A stretch of DNA of 64,000 nucleotides from Pseudomonas oryzihabitans. Its GTDB lineage: Bacteria; Pseudomonadota; Gammaproteobacteria; Pseudomonadales; Pseudomonadaceae. The DNA is taken from assembly GCF_007665395.1 (NCBI RefSeq), contig NZ_VDND01000004.1, positions 359,847 through 423,846 on the forward strand. The letters are read 5' to 3'. How positions within the stretch are numbered: position 1 is the first letter of the stretch; each line of letters opens with the position of its first letter. The notes under the pieces are model-generated. The model was not told where the DNA came from. It saw only the letters and a program-made list of their open reading frames with translations, and ran no database searches. A program made the translations under genes and the position numbers. Shown piece after piece: positions 10,812-22,117 of the stretch.

Positions 10812-11498
10812 GTGAAAGCGCCCATCGACCTGCCCTTTTCGCAAAAGTACGACGCCGACCACGCTCGCCAGTATTTCCTGAAGCATCAGGACGGCCTGGC
10901 TCGCCGCCTCTCCAACTGGCGCGACCAGCAACTGGCCCGTCAGGCGCTGAGCATCGCCGGCCAGCCCAACCTGGTGCTGGACCTGCCCAGCGGCGCCGGG
11001 CGCTTCTGGCCGCTGCTGGCGGAGAAGCGCAATCGGGTGATCATCGGCGCCGACTATTCGGAAAACATGCTGGCCACCGCCCGGGAGCAGCAGCCCGCGG
11101 AGGTCGTCGCCCGGGTCAAGACCCTGCAGACGTCGGCTTTCGCTATCGACTTGTCCGACAATTCTGTAGATTGCATCTTCTGTATGCGCCTGCTGCACCA
11201 CGTCGGCGAGTCGGCGGACCGCCTGGCTCTGCTGCGCGAGTTCCACCGGGTCACCCGCGACAGCGTCATCCTGTCGCTGTGGGTCGATGGCAACTTCAAG
11301 GCCTGGCGCCGTCAGGCGCTGGAGCGCCGTCGGCAGGCGCAGGGCCGCGACCGTGGCGGCTACCAGAACAGATTCATCGTCGAGCGCAGCCAGTTCGAGG
11401 CGGAGGTCGCCCAGGCCGGCTTCGTCGTCGACCGGGCCCTGGACTTCCTGCCGGGCTATGCCATGTGGCGGGTCTACGTCCTGCGCAAGGCCAACTGA
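10812..11498 (+). CDS. class I SAM-dependent methyltransferase, ColRS-linked
   Basis: This 228-residue cytoplasmic methyltransferase has the SAM-binding motif I NLVLDLPSGAGRFWPLL (residues 54-70) and the acidic end of strand 2 VIIGADYSENML. Motif IV-like VDCIFCMRLLHHV and the post-motif DSVILSLWVDGN follow. The substrate is unknown. Its position after colRS and before an InaA-type kinase suggests a role in LPS or envelope modification, possibly together with that kinase. The start is a GTG at 10812 with AGGAG 9 bases upstream. A TTGACA at 10757-10762 could be a -35 box, but no convincing -10 was found. Confidence 0.8.
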   Translation: MKAPIDLPFSQKYDADHARQYFLKHQDGLARRLSNWRDQQLARQALSIAGQPNLVLDLPSGAGRFWPLLAEKRNRVIIGADYSENMLATAREQQPAEVVARVKTLQTSAFAIDLSDNSVDCIFCMRLLHHVGESADRLALLREFHRVTRDSVILSLWVDGNFKAWRRQALERRRQAQGRDRGGYQNRFIVERSQFEAEVAQAGFVVDRALDFLPGYAMWRVYVLRKAN

Positions 11499-11526
11499 CG
11501 CTATTCCATAACAAGAGAGGCAATCG

Positions 11527-12225
11527 ATGGGCGCCGTGACGCAAGGCGAAGAGGGTTTCGAGCGCTGGTGGAACACCGCCGGCGACTGGGTGGAAGCCCC
11601 CAACGTGCGCCGCGGCGGCGAGAGTGGCGTCCAGCGCCTGCGCTTGCCCGACGGTACCCTGGCCTACGTCAAGCGCCAGGTCGGCCATCTCTATCGCAGT
11701 CTGCGCCATCCCCTGGGGCGGCCCACCGCCCTGCGCGAGCGCGATGCGCTGCTCGCCTTCCGTGACCTGGGCATCAAGGTCCCCGAGTTGCTGTTCTGCG
11801 ATGCTCGGCAAGCCCAGGGTAGCTGGCGTGCGCTCTTGGTCAGCGCCGCCCTGGAGGGCTACCAGGACCTCGACCAGTGGTATGCCGAAGGCGCTGGCAG
11901 CCAGCTCAGCGACGCGGAGCACGAGCGCTTCCTGACCACTCTCGGCGAGGTGCTGGCGCGCATGCACAGCCATCGCTGGCAGCATGGCTGCCTCTATCCC
12001 AAGCACATCTTCGTGGCCGAGCGGCAGGGCAGCGCGGGCAAGGAATTCTCCGTCGCCCTGCTCGATCTCGAGAAATGCCGGCAGCGACTGTCGCTGGACA
12101 CGGCCGCCCGTCGGGATATGCTGCAATTACGCCGCCATTCGTCGTGGAACGCTGCGCAATGGCGAACTCTCCTCTACGGTTACCACCAAGCGTTGGGACG
12201 ACAGATCAGAGGGTTGGAGCCATGA
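11527..12225 (+). CDS. inaA: InaA-type LPS kinase-family protein
   Basis: This 232-residue protein of the WaaP/Kdo-kinase superfamily (protein-kinase-like fold) is the Pseudomonas InaA type, named for induction by weak acids. The N-lobe has LAYVKRQ with the nucleotide-binding Lys. The C-lobe has HGCLYPKHIFV in the catalytic-loop position and LLDLEKCR in the metal-binding position. The usual HRDxxxxN-type catalytic Asp is absent (Cys at that place), whereas the later Asp is kept. The same deviant loop occurs in the gene at 38494. Activity is therefore uncertain: altered mechanism or pseudokinase. The SD AGAGAGG precedes the ATG. The stop overlaps the start of the next small gene (ATGA). Confidence 0.82.
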   Translation: MGAVTQGEEGFERWWNTAGDWVEAPNVRRGGESGVQRLRLPDGTLAYVKRQVGHLYRSLRHPLGRPTALRERDALLAFRDLGIKVPELLFCDARQAQGSWRALLVSAALEGYQDLDQWYAEGAGSQLSDAEHERFLTTLGEVLARMHSHRWQHGCLYPKHIFVAERQGSAGKEFSVALLDLEKCRQRLSLDTAARRDMLQLRRHSSWNAAQWRTLLYGYHQALGRQIRGLEP

Positions 12226-12440
12226 CTTCACAAATTACTCGAGGTTTGCTGATCGCGGCTTTTTGTGGCGTCACCACCTTGGCCTATGCGAGCTGGTTGC
12301 GCCCGTCAGCCGCGGTGGTCGGTAGCGAGGAACTCAGCTATTGCCAGACCCCGGTCGCGCGGAACCTGGCCACCTCCAACACCGGCAGCCACGACCTGCT
12401 GCTCTTCCTCTTCGGCATGACCCAGACCCACAACCGCTGA
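12222..12440 (+). CDS. small exported protein of unknown function
   Basis: The 72-residue protein starts at the ATG in the ATGA overlap with inaA, with GGAG 5 bases upstream. Residues 5-24 (TRGLLIAAFCGVTTLAYASW) look like a signal sequence or single membrane helix. The rest is short and polar until a second hydrophobic patch, LLLFLFGMTQ, near the C-terminus. I recall a small conserved hypothetical gene at the same place in P. aeruginosa, which supports it being real. No function can be assigned. Translational coupling to inaA suggests it works with the kinase or the envelope. Confidence 0.7.
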   Translation: MTSQITRGLLIAAFCGVTTLAYASWLRPSAAVVGSEELSYCQTPVARNLATSNTGSHDLLLFLFGMTQTHNR

Positions 12441-12521
12441 GCCCGGCGCGGCCAAGGTCCTTTCGCTTCCCCGCCAAGTTCGGCATGCTGTCGCTTGACC
12501 AATCGCTGCCGAGCCCCGCCA

Positions 12522-13724
12522 ATGTTGGCCGATAGTTTTTCCGAGCAGGCCGTGCAGAGCCTGTTGGACACCGACTTCTACAAGCTCACCATGATGCAGG
12601 CCGTCCTGCACAACTATCCGAACGCGGAAGTCGAGTGGACCTTTCGCTGTCGCAATGACGAAGACCTGCGGCCCTACCATGCGGCCATCCAGGCCGAAAT
12701 CGATGCCCTCGCCGACGTCGCCATCAGCGACAGCCAGCTCGAGTTCCTCGAGCGTATCGCCTTCATCACTCCCGATTTCATCCGCTTCCTGCGGCTGTTC
12801 CGCTTCAATCCGTCTTATGTCTTCCTCGGCGAGGACGAGGGCCGCTTCACCCTGACCCTGAAGGGGCCCTGGCTGCACCTCATCCTCTTCGAGGTGCCCA
12901 TCCTGGCGCTGATCAGCGAGGTGCGCAATCGCCAACGCCATGCCGAGCTGCCGCTCCAGGTGGCCCAGGACCAGCTCTACCGCAAATTCGATTGGCTGGC
13001 GCGCGAGGCCGGCGCCGATGAGCTGGCCGAATTCAAGATGGCCGACTTCGGTACCCGGCGGCGTTTCTCCTATGGTGTGCAGGAAATGGTGGTGCGCAGC
13101 CTGAGGGACGACTTCCCCGGGCGCTTCGTCGGCACCAGCAACGTGCACCTGGCCTGGAAGCTGGGAGTCGCGCCCCTGGGTACCATGGCCCACGAATGGC
13201 TCATGGCCCACCAACAGCTAGGACCGCGGCTGATCGACAGCCAGATCGCCGCGCTCGATTGCTGGGTGCGCGAGTATCGCGGTCAGCTCGGCATCGCCCT
13301 GACCGACACCATCACCATGGACGCCTTCCTGCGCGACTTCGATCTCTACTTCGCCAAGCTCTTCGACGGCCTGCGCCACGACAGTGGCGATCCGCTGCAG
13401 TGGGCGGAAAAGGCCATCGCCCACTACCAGCAGCTGGGCATAGATCCCCTGACCAAGACCCTGGTGTTTTCCGATTCGCTCAACCTGGAAAAGGCCCTCG
13501 CCCTGTTCCGCGCCCTGCGCGAGCGGATCAACGTGAGCTTCGGCATAGGCACCCATTTCACCTGCGACATCCCCGGGGTGCAGCCGATGAACATGGTGCT
13601 CAAGATGAGCCGCTGCAACGGCCAGCCGGTGGCCAAGATCTCCGATGCCCCCGGCAAGGCCCAGGGCGGCGAGCCGGACTTCCTGCACTATTTGCGGCAC
13701 GTCTTCCAGGTCGACGGCGCCTGA
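12522..13724 (+). CDS. pncB: nicotinate phosphoribosyltransferase
   Basis: PncB makes nicotinate mononucleotide from nicotinate and PRPP with ATP, salvaging NAD in the cytoplasm. The 400-residue protein starts [31 protein letters not shown] (seen as [15 protein letters not shown]), typical of the family. It carries FGTRRRFSY and [23 protein letters not shown], whose His positions match the phosphorylated His loop. The PRPP-binding [11 protein letters not shown] and [10 protein letters not shown] segments are also present. The ATG at 12522 lacks a strong SD, but the upstream in-frame residues are not family-like. It converges with selO across a 21-base gap. Confidence 0.94.
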   Translation: MLADSFSEQAVQSLLDTDFYKLTMMQAVLHNYPNAEVEWTFRCRNDEDLRPYHAAIQAEIDALADVAISDSQLEFLERIAFITPDFIRFLRLFRFNPSYVFLGEDEGRFTLTLKGPWLHLILFEVPILALISEVRNRQRHAELPLQVAQDQLYRKFDWLAREAGADELAEFKMADFGTRRRFSYGVQEMVVRSLRDDFPGRFVGTSNVHLAWKLGVAPLGTMAHEWLMAHQQLGPRLIDSQIAALDCWVREYRGQLGIALTDTITMDAFLRDFDLYFAKLFDGLRHDSGDPLQWAEKAIAHYQQLGIDPLTKTLVFSDSLNLEKALALFRALRERINVSFGIGTHFTCDIPGVQPMNMVLKMSRCNGQPVAKISDAPGKAQGGEPDFLHYLRHVFQVDGA

Positions 13725-13745
13725 GTCCAGCGCCGCTGCCCGGAG

Positions 13746-15350
<1,605 letters not shown>

Positions 15351-15360
15351 CTAGAGGCCG

Positions 15361-18300
15361 TCAGGCCTTGGTTGGCTTGGGATCCTCGGCCTCCTGCTGG
15401 GCATCCCCTTCAGGTAGGAGGGGCGTTTTGCCCAGTTGTTTCTCCGCGCCGTGACGATTCTTCAGGGTGATCTCCATTTGCGGCGTGGACAGCAGGTTGA
15501 TACCGGCCTCGCGCAGCAGCTGATCGATCCGCCGGATCAGCTCGTCGGTGGCGGCGCTGCGGTCGCCCAGCTCGCGCACATAGATGCGCAGCTCGTGGTC
15601 GAGGGTGGTGGCGCCGTAGTGGATCACGTACAGCGAGGGTTCGGGGTCGTGCAGCACCCGCACGTTTTCCTTCACCGCCTGCATGATCAGTTGCTGGGCC
15701 TGGGCCAGGTCGGTACCGCGGTTGATGCCGAAGGTCAGCACGATGCGGGTGACGGTGTCGGTCAGCGTCCAGTTGATCAGCTGGCTGGTGACGAAAGTCT
15801 TGTTCGGCACCACCACCGACTTGCGGTCGGCATCGGTGATGTGGGTGGCGCGGATGCGGATCTTGTTGACCGTGCCGGTGACGTTGCCGATGGTGATCAG
15901 GTCGCCGACCCGCACCGGGCGTTCGAAGAGGATGATCAGGCCGGAGATGAAGTTACCGAAGATCTCCTGCAAGCCGAAACCCAGACCGACGGAGAGGGCC
16001 GTGGCCAGCCACTGCAGCTTGTCCCAGCTGACCCCGAGGGTCGCCAGGGTGGTGACCGTACCGAAGCCGACGATGACGTAGGACAGCAGGGTGGTGGTGG
16101 CATAGGCGCTGCCCTGGGCCAGGTTCAGCCGCGACAGCACCAGCACCTCCAGCAGGCCGGGCAGGTTGCGCGCCAGGGCCACGGTGAGCGCGGCGATGAC
16201 AAGAGCGATGATGAACACCCGCAGGGTCAGGGGGACCTGGGTAGCCGCGGCGCCGGTGCCGCTGGTGTACTGGTAGAGGGTGACGTTGTCCAGGTAGGAG
16301 AACACCGCCACCACGTCGGCCCAGACTAGGTAGAGCACGCCGAGGAAGGCCAGCAGCAGGGTCAGGCGCAGCAGCCGCGAGGATTGCTGGTTGACCTGCT
16401 CCATGTCCAGGGTCGGTTCCTGGACCACCTCGACGCCCTCGGCGTCTTCCTGCTGCGCCTGACGCTTCTGGATGGCGCGCTGGTAGGCCAGGCGCCGTGC
16501 GGCCACGCTCAGGCCACGGGCCAGGGTGGCCTCGAGGATGATCCAGGCCATCAGCACATAGAGGGTGTCCACCAGGCGGTCGGTGAGCTTGAGCGCGGTG
16601 TAGTAGTAGCCGAACAGCACGGCGAAGAACAGCACGGCCGGGATGGCGGTGATCATCAGGCCGAGCAGCAGGCGGAAGAACGGCAGGCGTTCGCGGGCGG
16701 TGGCGTTGAGCAGCGAGCGGCCCAGCATCCAGGCCAGGCTGGCGTAGGCCACCAGCACGATGAGGATGCCGAGCACGTCGTCGGCCAGCCCGGCCAGCTG
16801 ACGCTCGGCGATGGCGACCACCGCCATCAGCGCCAGGGCCAGCAGCCCCACCCGGCGTACCAGCCGACGCAGTGACTGCGCCTGGGGCCGGGCCCAGCGG
16901 AAGTGGGTCTCGGCCACGCCGCCGGAGGCGAGCAGGCGATAGACCGTGTAGAACACCAGCCAGCCGGCGGCGATTTCCAGCAGGGCCGCGCCGATGGCGG
17001 CGTTGACGCCACGCTCGTCGCCCTCCAGGGCCACGCCGCCCAGCCAGAGCACCAGGCTCGCCGGCAGGCCGAGGAGGATGGTGAGCAGCACGGCCTGGGG
17101 CGTGTGCAGCTGGCTGTCACGCTGGTAGTGGCCGATGTCCTGGTTGAGCCGGTTGACCCGCGCATGGATACGCGGCCGCTGCCAGATCAGGGTGGCGAAG
17201 GCCAGCACCAGCGGCAACAGCAGCAGCGGTCGCTCCGCCAGGCCCACGTAGAGTTCGTGGAGGCTGGAGCCCCAGGGCACGTCACGCAGTTGCTGCATCA
17301 GCTTGCGTGGGGCGCTCTTCACCCAGTTCCAGTCCAGCGGCTTGTTGCTGGGAATCCAGAACATCTGCTCGTCGAGGGTACCGCGCAGGCTGCTGATGGT
17401 GCTCTGCAACTGGCGCTGATTGAGTTGCAGGTCGATGGACTCGCTGAGCAGCGAATTGAGTTCGGTGTTGAGTCTTTCCTGCAACTCGCTGCGGGTCTTG
17501 AGCAGGTCGAGCAACTGCTGGCGCAACTGCGGCGTGACCTTTTCCGGCGGCTGCTGGGCCAGCAGGTTGCTGACGTAGGCGTCGGGATTGGCAATCTGCG
17601 CGCGCTGCTGATTCAGCTCGAACTGGTAGAGGCGCAGATCGGCGATGTCGTCGGTGAGGTCCTTGTTGACCTTGACCGAGGGCAGCGCCGCGCGCTGCTG
17701 GTAGAGCAGCTTGGACAGCAGCACGCTGCCCTTGAGCACGCTGATCTGCTGATCCATGTTCTCGGTGGTCTGCTTGAGCTGATCCAGCTGCTGGCGGGAC
17801 TCGAGATTGCGCCGGTTGAGGTCGTTGAGCCGATCGGTGGCGCGCAGCAGGTAGTCGGACAGCTGCAGGTTGAGCCCGGTTTCCTGGGACAGCACGTCGT
17901 CGCCGGCGGTCTTCTCCGATTCGCGCGAGGCCTCGGCCAGGGTCTTTTCCGACTGCTGGCGACGCTTGCCGCTGATGAGGGTCTGCAGGTCCAGGGTCTC
18001 CTGCTCGTAGCGCTTGACCTGTTCGCTGAAGAGTTCGCGGCGCACGGCGCCGAGGTCCTGCAGGACGCTGTTGCCGGCCAGCTCCTGGCGCAGCAGCTGG
18101 ATCTGCGCATTGGCCGCGGCCTGTTCCGCCAGCAACTGGCCACGCCGCTCGGCGGTGAGGGCCTTGGCATTCTCCCGTCCCGTCTTGAGCAGGTCGGCGA
18201 TCTGCTGCAGGCGCGTCTGCAGGTTGGCGATGTCCACCTGGGCACGCTCGGGGCGGGTCTGGGCGTTGATCACCAGGCTGTTGGCCGCGTTCAGGTCGTC

Positions 18301-18705
18301 CTGCACGCTGTTGAGCGCCAGGCTGGTCTCGCTCAGGCGCTGCTCCAGGGCCTGGGGCGTGGCGCCGGCATAGCGCTGGTCGGCCGGCTTGACCGGCTCG
18401 GCGCGCAACCGGGCCAGTTGCCGCTGGGCATCCTTGGTTTGCTGGGGCGCCTGGGCCAGTTGCTGGCGCAGATCAGCCAGCTGCTTGACGTACTGGTCGC
18501 GCTGGTCGAGCAGCTTCAGCGTCTGCTGCAGGCTGTCCTGGGCTGCGCTCTGCTCGGCGGCGGGCAGCTTGCGATCGGCCAGCCCGCTGAGGCTCTGCTG
18601 CACCTGCTGGGCATCGGGCAGCGCGGCTTCCTGCGCGGAGACGGGAAGGGTGAACAGGCAGCCGCAGAGGGCGGCGGCGCGAAGCAGGGCGGACAGGCGG
18701 TGCAT
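15361..18705 (-). CDS. mscK: large mechanosensitive channel of the MscK/KefA type
   Basis: This 1114-residue MscS-superfamily channel has a signal peptide at 1-24 (ending PVSAQEA). A long periplasmic region, about 25-470, is rich in Gln and coiled-coil heptads (RLQQIADLLKTG, QLDQLKQTTENM). A bundle of membrane helices follows at about 485-860. The C-terminal MscS module has the pore helix LQWLATALSVGLGFGLQEIFGNFISG, shown here in parts (LSVGLGFGLQEIF), then RPVRVGDLITIG and VVVPNKTFVTSQLINW. It should act as a K+-modulated or osmotic release valve. The MscM (YjeP) branch is similar in size, so MscK versus MscM is not settled. The ATG at 18705 has only a weak SD. nhaP2 lies upstream on the same strand, 98 bases away. 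Confidence 0.88.
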   Translation of the reverse strand: MHRLSALLRAAALCGCLFTLPVSAQEAALPDAQQVQQSLSGLADRKLPAAEQSAAQDSLQQTLKLLDQRDQYVKQLADLRQQLAQAPQQTKDAQRQLARLRAEPVKPADQRYAGATPQALEQRLSETSLALNSVQDDLNAANSLVINAQTRPERAQVDIANLQTRLQQIADLLKTGRENAKALTAERRGQLLAEQAAANAQIQLLRQELAGNSVLQDLGAVRRELFSEQVKRYEQETLDLQTLISGKRRQQSEKTLAEASRESEKTAGDDVLSQETGLNLQLSDYLLRATDRLNDLNRRNLESRQQLDQLKQTTENMDQQISVLKGSVLLSKLLYQQRAALPSVKVNKDLTDDIADLRLYQFELNQQRAQIANPDAYVSNLLAQQPPEKVTPQLRQQLLDLLKTRSELQERLNTELNSLLSESIDLQLNQRQLQSTISSLRGTLDEQMFWIPSNKPLDWNWVKSAPRKLMQQLRDVPWGSSLHELYVGLAERPLLLLPLVLAFATLIWQRPRIHARVNRLNQDIGHYQRDSQLHTPQAVLLTILLGLPASLVLWLGGVALEGDERGVNAAIGAALLEIAAGWLVFYTVYRLLASGGVAETHFRWARPQAQSLRRLVRRVGLLALALMAVVAIAERQLAGLADDVLGILIVLVAYASLAWMLGRSLLNATARERLPFFRLLLGLMITAIPAVLFFAVLFGYYYTALKLTDRLVDTLYVLMAWIILEATLARGLSVAARRLAYQRAIQKRQAQQEDAEGVEVVQEPTLDMEQVNQQSSRLLRLTLLLAFLGVLYLVWADVVAVFSYLDNVTLYQYTSGTGAAATQVPLTLRVFIIALVIAALTVALARNLPGLLEVLVLSRLNLAQGSAYATTTLLSYVIVGFGTVTTLATLGVSWDKLQWLATALSVGLGFGLQEIFGNFISGLIILFERPVRVGDLITIGNVTGTVNKIRIRATHITDADRKSVVVPNKTFVTSQLINWTLTDTVTRIVLTFGINRGTDLAQAQQLIMQAVKENVRVLHDPEPSLYVIHYGATTLDHELRIYVRELGDRSAATDELIRRIDQLLREAGINLLSTPQMEITLKNRHGAEKQLGKTPLLPEGDAQQEAEDPKPTKA

Positions 18706-18803
18706 GCGGCAGGCGTCGGGCAGTGGAAAGGCGCGAGGTTAAAGCCAGGCTGCCCAGGGTGCAAGGCAGGGCCGTCCGCGCCGCGAACCCCGTTCATCCA
18801 CCG

Positions 18804-20543
18804 TTAAAGAAACAGCGCGGGTCCGCTGCTGCGGCCTTCGGGAAACTTCACGCCGACCTTGCGGACGCGCTTGTTCTCGATGGCCGCGACGATCCAGACC
18901 AGGCCGTTCCATTCCACCAGGTCGCCGACGATGGGTTCGCCGCCGATCTCATGGGTGATGAAGCTGCCCAGGCGCTGGTTGCCGTCCACGTTGCCGAGCT
19001 GCAGGCCGTACAGGGCGGCCACGGCGCTGAGTTCGGCATCGGCCTCGAGGACGAAGTCGCCGAAGAATCTCTGGGTCTGCTGGGGGGCCTGACTGAACAG
19101 GCGTCCCAGGGCCGGCAGATCGTGTTCGTGGCCGACCACGCAGAGGATGTCGCCGGCTTCCAGGGTGGTACTGCCGGAGGGGTGCAGCAGCGTCTCGCCG
19201 CGGAACAGCGCGGCGATGCGGGTACCCTCGGGCATCTTCAGCTCACGCAGGGCGGCACCGATGCACCATTTCTCCGCGCCCAGGCGATAGATGAACAGCT
19301 CCCACTCGCTGGTGGGGTGGACCTGCAGGCCGGCGCGGGAGAAGGGCGCCGGCTCCGGGGGTACCGTCACCTTGAGCAGCTTGGCCGCCAGCGGCAGGCT
19401 GGAGCCCTGCACCAGCAGCGACACCAGCACGATGAAGAAGGCCACGTTGAAGAACAGCTGGGCCTGGGGCAGCCCGGCCATCATCGGGAAGACCGCCAGG
19501 ATGATGGGGACCGCGCCGCGCAGCCCGACCCAGGCGATGAAGGCCTTCTCGCGGTCGTGGAAGGCGCGGAAGGGCAACAGGCCGATGGCCACCGACAGCG
19601 GCCGGGCGACCAGGATCATCCACAGCGCCAGGCCCAGGGCGGGCAGGGCGATGGGCAGCAGGTTGTGGGGCTCCACCAGCAGGCCCAGCACCAGGAACAT
19701 GCCGATCTGCGCCAGCCAGGCCATGCCATCGAGCATGTGCAGCATGCTGTGGCGGCTGCGGATCGGTAGGTTGCCCATCAACAGACCGGCCAGGTACACG
19801 GCGAGGATGCCGCTGCCATGGGCGGCGTTGGTCAGGGCGAAGATCAGCAGGCCGCCGCTGATGGCCAGCAGCGGATAGAGGCCGTCGGCCAGGTGGATAC
19901 GATTGATCAGTTGCAGCAGCAGCCAGCCGCCGCCCAGGCCGATGACGCCGCCGATGGCGAATTCGCTGACGAAGTGGCCGAGCAGGCTCCAGGTGAAGCC
20001 GGTCTGGCCGCTGGCGAGCATCTCGATCAGGGTGACGGTGAGGAAGACCGCCATGGGGTCGTTACTGCCCGACTCGATTTCCAGGCTGGCGGTGACCCGT
20101 TCGTTGAGGCCGCGACCGCCGAGCAGCGAGAACACCGCGGCGGCGTCGGTGGAACCGACGATGGCCCCGATCAGCAGGCCCTGCAGCAGGCTGAGGTCGA
20201 ACAGCCAGGCGGCGGCGATGCCGGTCAGGCCAGTGGTGATCATCACCCCCACGGTGGCCAGCGACAGCGCCGGCCAGAGTGCCACCCGGAAACTTGACAC
20301 CCGGGTGCGCATGCCGCCATCGAGCAGGATCACCGCCAGCGCCAGGTTGCCTACCAGGTAGGCCATCGGATAGTTGTCGAAGGCGATGTGCCCGGGGCCA
20401 TCGACCCCGGCGAACATGCCGACCACCAGGAAGATCACCAGGATCGGGATGCCGATCCGCGAGGAAATCGAGCTGACCAGAATCGACAGGCCGATCAGCA
20501 CCGCACCGATCAAGAACAAACTGTTGATGGTGACGGCGTCCAA
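18804..20543 (-). CDS. nhaP2: K+/H+ antiporter NhaP2 (CvrA family)
   Basis: This 579-residue CPA1-type antiporter exports K+ (and possibly other monovalent cations) in exchange for protons. Membrane helices fill residues 1-390, with the conserved acidic ion-site motifs [13 protein letters not shown] and [13 protein letters not shown] cytoplasmic RCK_C-like domain (about 400-485, with [15 protein letters not shown]) and a CorC/HlyC-associated domain at the C-terminus (about 495-579, [21 protein letters not shown] in parts) are typical of NhaP2. The start codon is TTG at 20543. It is chosen because TAGGAG lies 7 bases upstream and the encoded [11 protein letters not shown] matches the family N-terminus. 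It is divergent from rlmJ. Confidence 0.9.
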   Translation of the reverse strand: MDAVTINSLFLIGAVLIGLSILVSSISSRIGIPILVIFLVVGMFAGVDGPGHIAFDNYPMAYLVGNLALAVILLDGGMRTRVSSFRVALWPALSLATVGVMITTGLTGIAAAWLFDLSLLQGLLIGAIVGSTDAAAVFSLLGGRGLNERVTASLEIESGSNDPMAVFLTVTLIEMLASGQTGFTWSLLGHFVSEFAIGGVIGLGGGWLLLQLINRIHLADGLYPLLAISGGLLIFALTNAAHGSGILAVYLAGLLMGNLPIRSRHSMLHMLDGMAWLAQIGMFLVLGLLVEPHNLLPIALPALGLALWMILVARPLSVAIGLLPFRAFHDREKAFIAWVGLRGAVPIILAVFPMMAGLPQAQLFFNVAFFIVLVSLLVQGSSLPLAAKLLKVTVPPEPAPFSRAGLQVHPTSEWELFIYRLGAEKWCIGAALRELKMPEGTRIAALFRGETLLHPSGSTTLEAGDILCVVGHEHDLPALGRLFSQAPQQTQRFFGDFVLEADAELSAVAALYGLQLGNVDGNQRLGSFITHEIGGEPIVGDLVEWNGLVWIVAAIENKRVRKVGVKFPEGRSSGPALFL

Positions 20544-20672
20544 GCGCGACTCCTATGGCAAAGGATTGAAGAACCTAGGGATTTAACCCGCTGGGCGGCC
20601 GGGGTGTCAAAGCGCAGCGCCGCCCTGGGCGGAGGAAGGCGGTACACTGTAGGGCTGACGCTGGAGTATCCC

Positions 20673-21509
20673 ATGAATTACCGACACGCCTTCCATGCCG
20701 GCAACCACGCCGATGTCTTCAAGCACGCCACCCTGCTGCGGCTGGCCGTCTTGCTGGCGCGCAAGGAGACGCCCTTCGCCTACCTGGACAGCCATTCCGG
20801 TGTCGGTCGCTACGACCTGGCCGGGGACCAGGCCAGTCGCACCGACGAATGGCGCGAAGGCATCGGCCGACTCTGGGCGCTGGAGTCCTTCCCTGCGGCC
20901 TTCGCCGGCTACCGTGAGGCGGTCGCGGCGCTCAATCCCGCTGGCGCGCTGCGCTACTACCCCGGCTCGCCCGAGCTGATGCGCCAGGCTTTGCGGCCCC
21001 AGGATCGGCTGCTGCTCAACGAGCTGCATCCCGAGGATGGCCGGCTGCTCAAGGAAAACATGGCGGGCGACCGCCGGGTAGCGGTCCACCAGAAGGACGG
21101 TTGGCTGCTGCCCAGGGCGCTGCTGCCGGTCGTCGAACGCCGGGCGCTGCTGCTGATCGATCCACCCTTCGAGAAGACCGATGAGCTGGAACGCTGCGTC
21201 ACGGCGGTGCAGGAGGCCATCGGCCGGATGCGCCAGACGGTGATCGCGCTCTGGTATCCGATCAAGGATCGCCGCCAGCTCAGACGCTTCCACGCGGGGC
21301 TGCAGAGCAGCGGCGCGCCCAAGCTGCTGTGCGCCGAATTGCTCATCCGCCCGGCGGACGATCCCACCCGCCTCAACGGCTCCGGCCTGGCCATCGTCAA
21401 CCCGCCCTGGGGCCTGGAAGAGGAACTACGCGAGCTGCTGCCCTGGCTGGCCGAACACCTGGCCCAGGGCGAAGGCAGCTGGCGACTGGAATGGCTGATC
21501 GCGGAATAA
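20673..21509 (+). CDS. rlmJ: 23S rRNA m6A2030 methyltransferase RlmJ
   Basis: RlmJ (YhiR) methylates A2030 of 23S rRNA using SAM. The 278-residue protein opens with MNYRHAFHAGNHADVFKHATL, the hallmark N-terminus of the family. Then come LDSHSGVGRYDL (SAM site), YYPGSPELM, LLNELHP and the catalytic motif IDPPFEK, a DPPF-type N6-adenine methyltransferase box. The C-terminal LNGSGLAIVNPPWGL is also typical. CTGGAG precedes the ATG at 20673; the frame is open further upstream but without family sequence. The tandem repeat array starts 19 bases after its stop. Confidence 0.94.
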   Translation: MNYRHAFHAGNHADVFKHATLLRLAVLLARKETPFAYLDSHSGVGRYDLAGDQASRTDEWREGIGRLWALESFPAAFAGYREAVAALNPAGALRYYPGSPELMRQALRPQDRLLLNELHPEDGRLLKENMAGDRRVAVHQKDGWLLPRALLPVVERRALLLIDPPFEKTDELERCVTAVQEAIGRMRQTVIALWYPIKDRRQLRRFHAGLQSSGAPKLLCAELLIRPADDPTRLNGSGLAIVNPPWGLEEELRELLPWLAEHLAQGEGSWRLEWLIAE

Positions 21510-21528
21510 GCCTTCCGCCGTTTTGGAT

Positions 21529-22091
21529 CGAGCCTGGACAGCGTTGGGCTTCGCTGCGCTCAGCCCAACCTACCAGAGCAGCCGGAGCGCCTTGTAGGTT
21601 GGGCTGAGGCGGCTTCATCGCCGAAGCCCAACGGGACGGAGTCGAGCCTGGGCATTGTTGGGCTTCACTGCGCTCAGCCCAACCTACCAGAGCAGTCGGA
21701 GCGCCTTGTGGGTTGAGGCGGCTCCACCGCCGAAGCCCAACGGGGCGGGATCGAGCCTGGGCACTGTTGGGCTTCGCTGCGCTCAACCCAACCTACCAGA
21801 CCAGCCGGAGCGCCTTTGTAGGTTGGGCTGAGGCGGTTCCATCGCCGAAGCCCAACGGGGCGGAATCGAGCCTGGGCATTGTTGGGCTTCGCTGTGCTCA
21901 GCCCAACCTACCAGAGCGATCGGAGCCGCTTGTAGGTTGGGCTGAGGCGGCTCCACCGCCGAAGCCCAACGGGGCGGAGTCGAGCTTGGGCACTGTTGGG
22001 CTTCGCTGTGCTCAGTCCAACCTACCAGAGCAGTCGGAGCGCCTTGTAGGTTGGGTTGAGGCGGCTCCATCGCCGAAGCCCAACGAAGCGG
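21529..22091. repeat. tandem array of five ~114-bp palindromic units
   Basis: Five head-to-tail units start at about 21529, 21643, 21752, 21867 and 21981 (lengths 114, 109, 115, 114, about 111). Each opens with CGAGCCTGG or CGAGCTTGG. Inside, GTTGGGCTTCG...CAGCCCAACCTAC is mirrored by GTAGGTTGGGCTGAG...CGAAGCCCAAC, so every unit can fold into a long hairpin. Units differ by scattered substitutions, and unit 2 has lost about 5 bases in its right arm. All frames stay open through parts of the array, but the peptides are repeat translations, not genes. It fills the 608-base gap between the convergent rlmJ and msrA. There is no associated cas gene and no spacers. Confidence 0.9.
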
Positions 22092-22117
22092 TTAAGCGCT
22101 CATCCGTGTCCGGGATT

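Noticed and set aside
16903..18807. A 634-codon plus-strand frame opposite mscK
   Set aside because: Leu/Gln/Gly-rich antisense of the coiled-coil region; no start context.
21529..22091. CRISPR array
   Set aside because: Repeats are about 114 bp, directly joined with no spacers, internally palindromic, and no cas genes are near.
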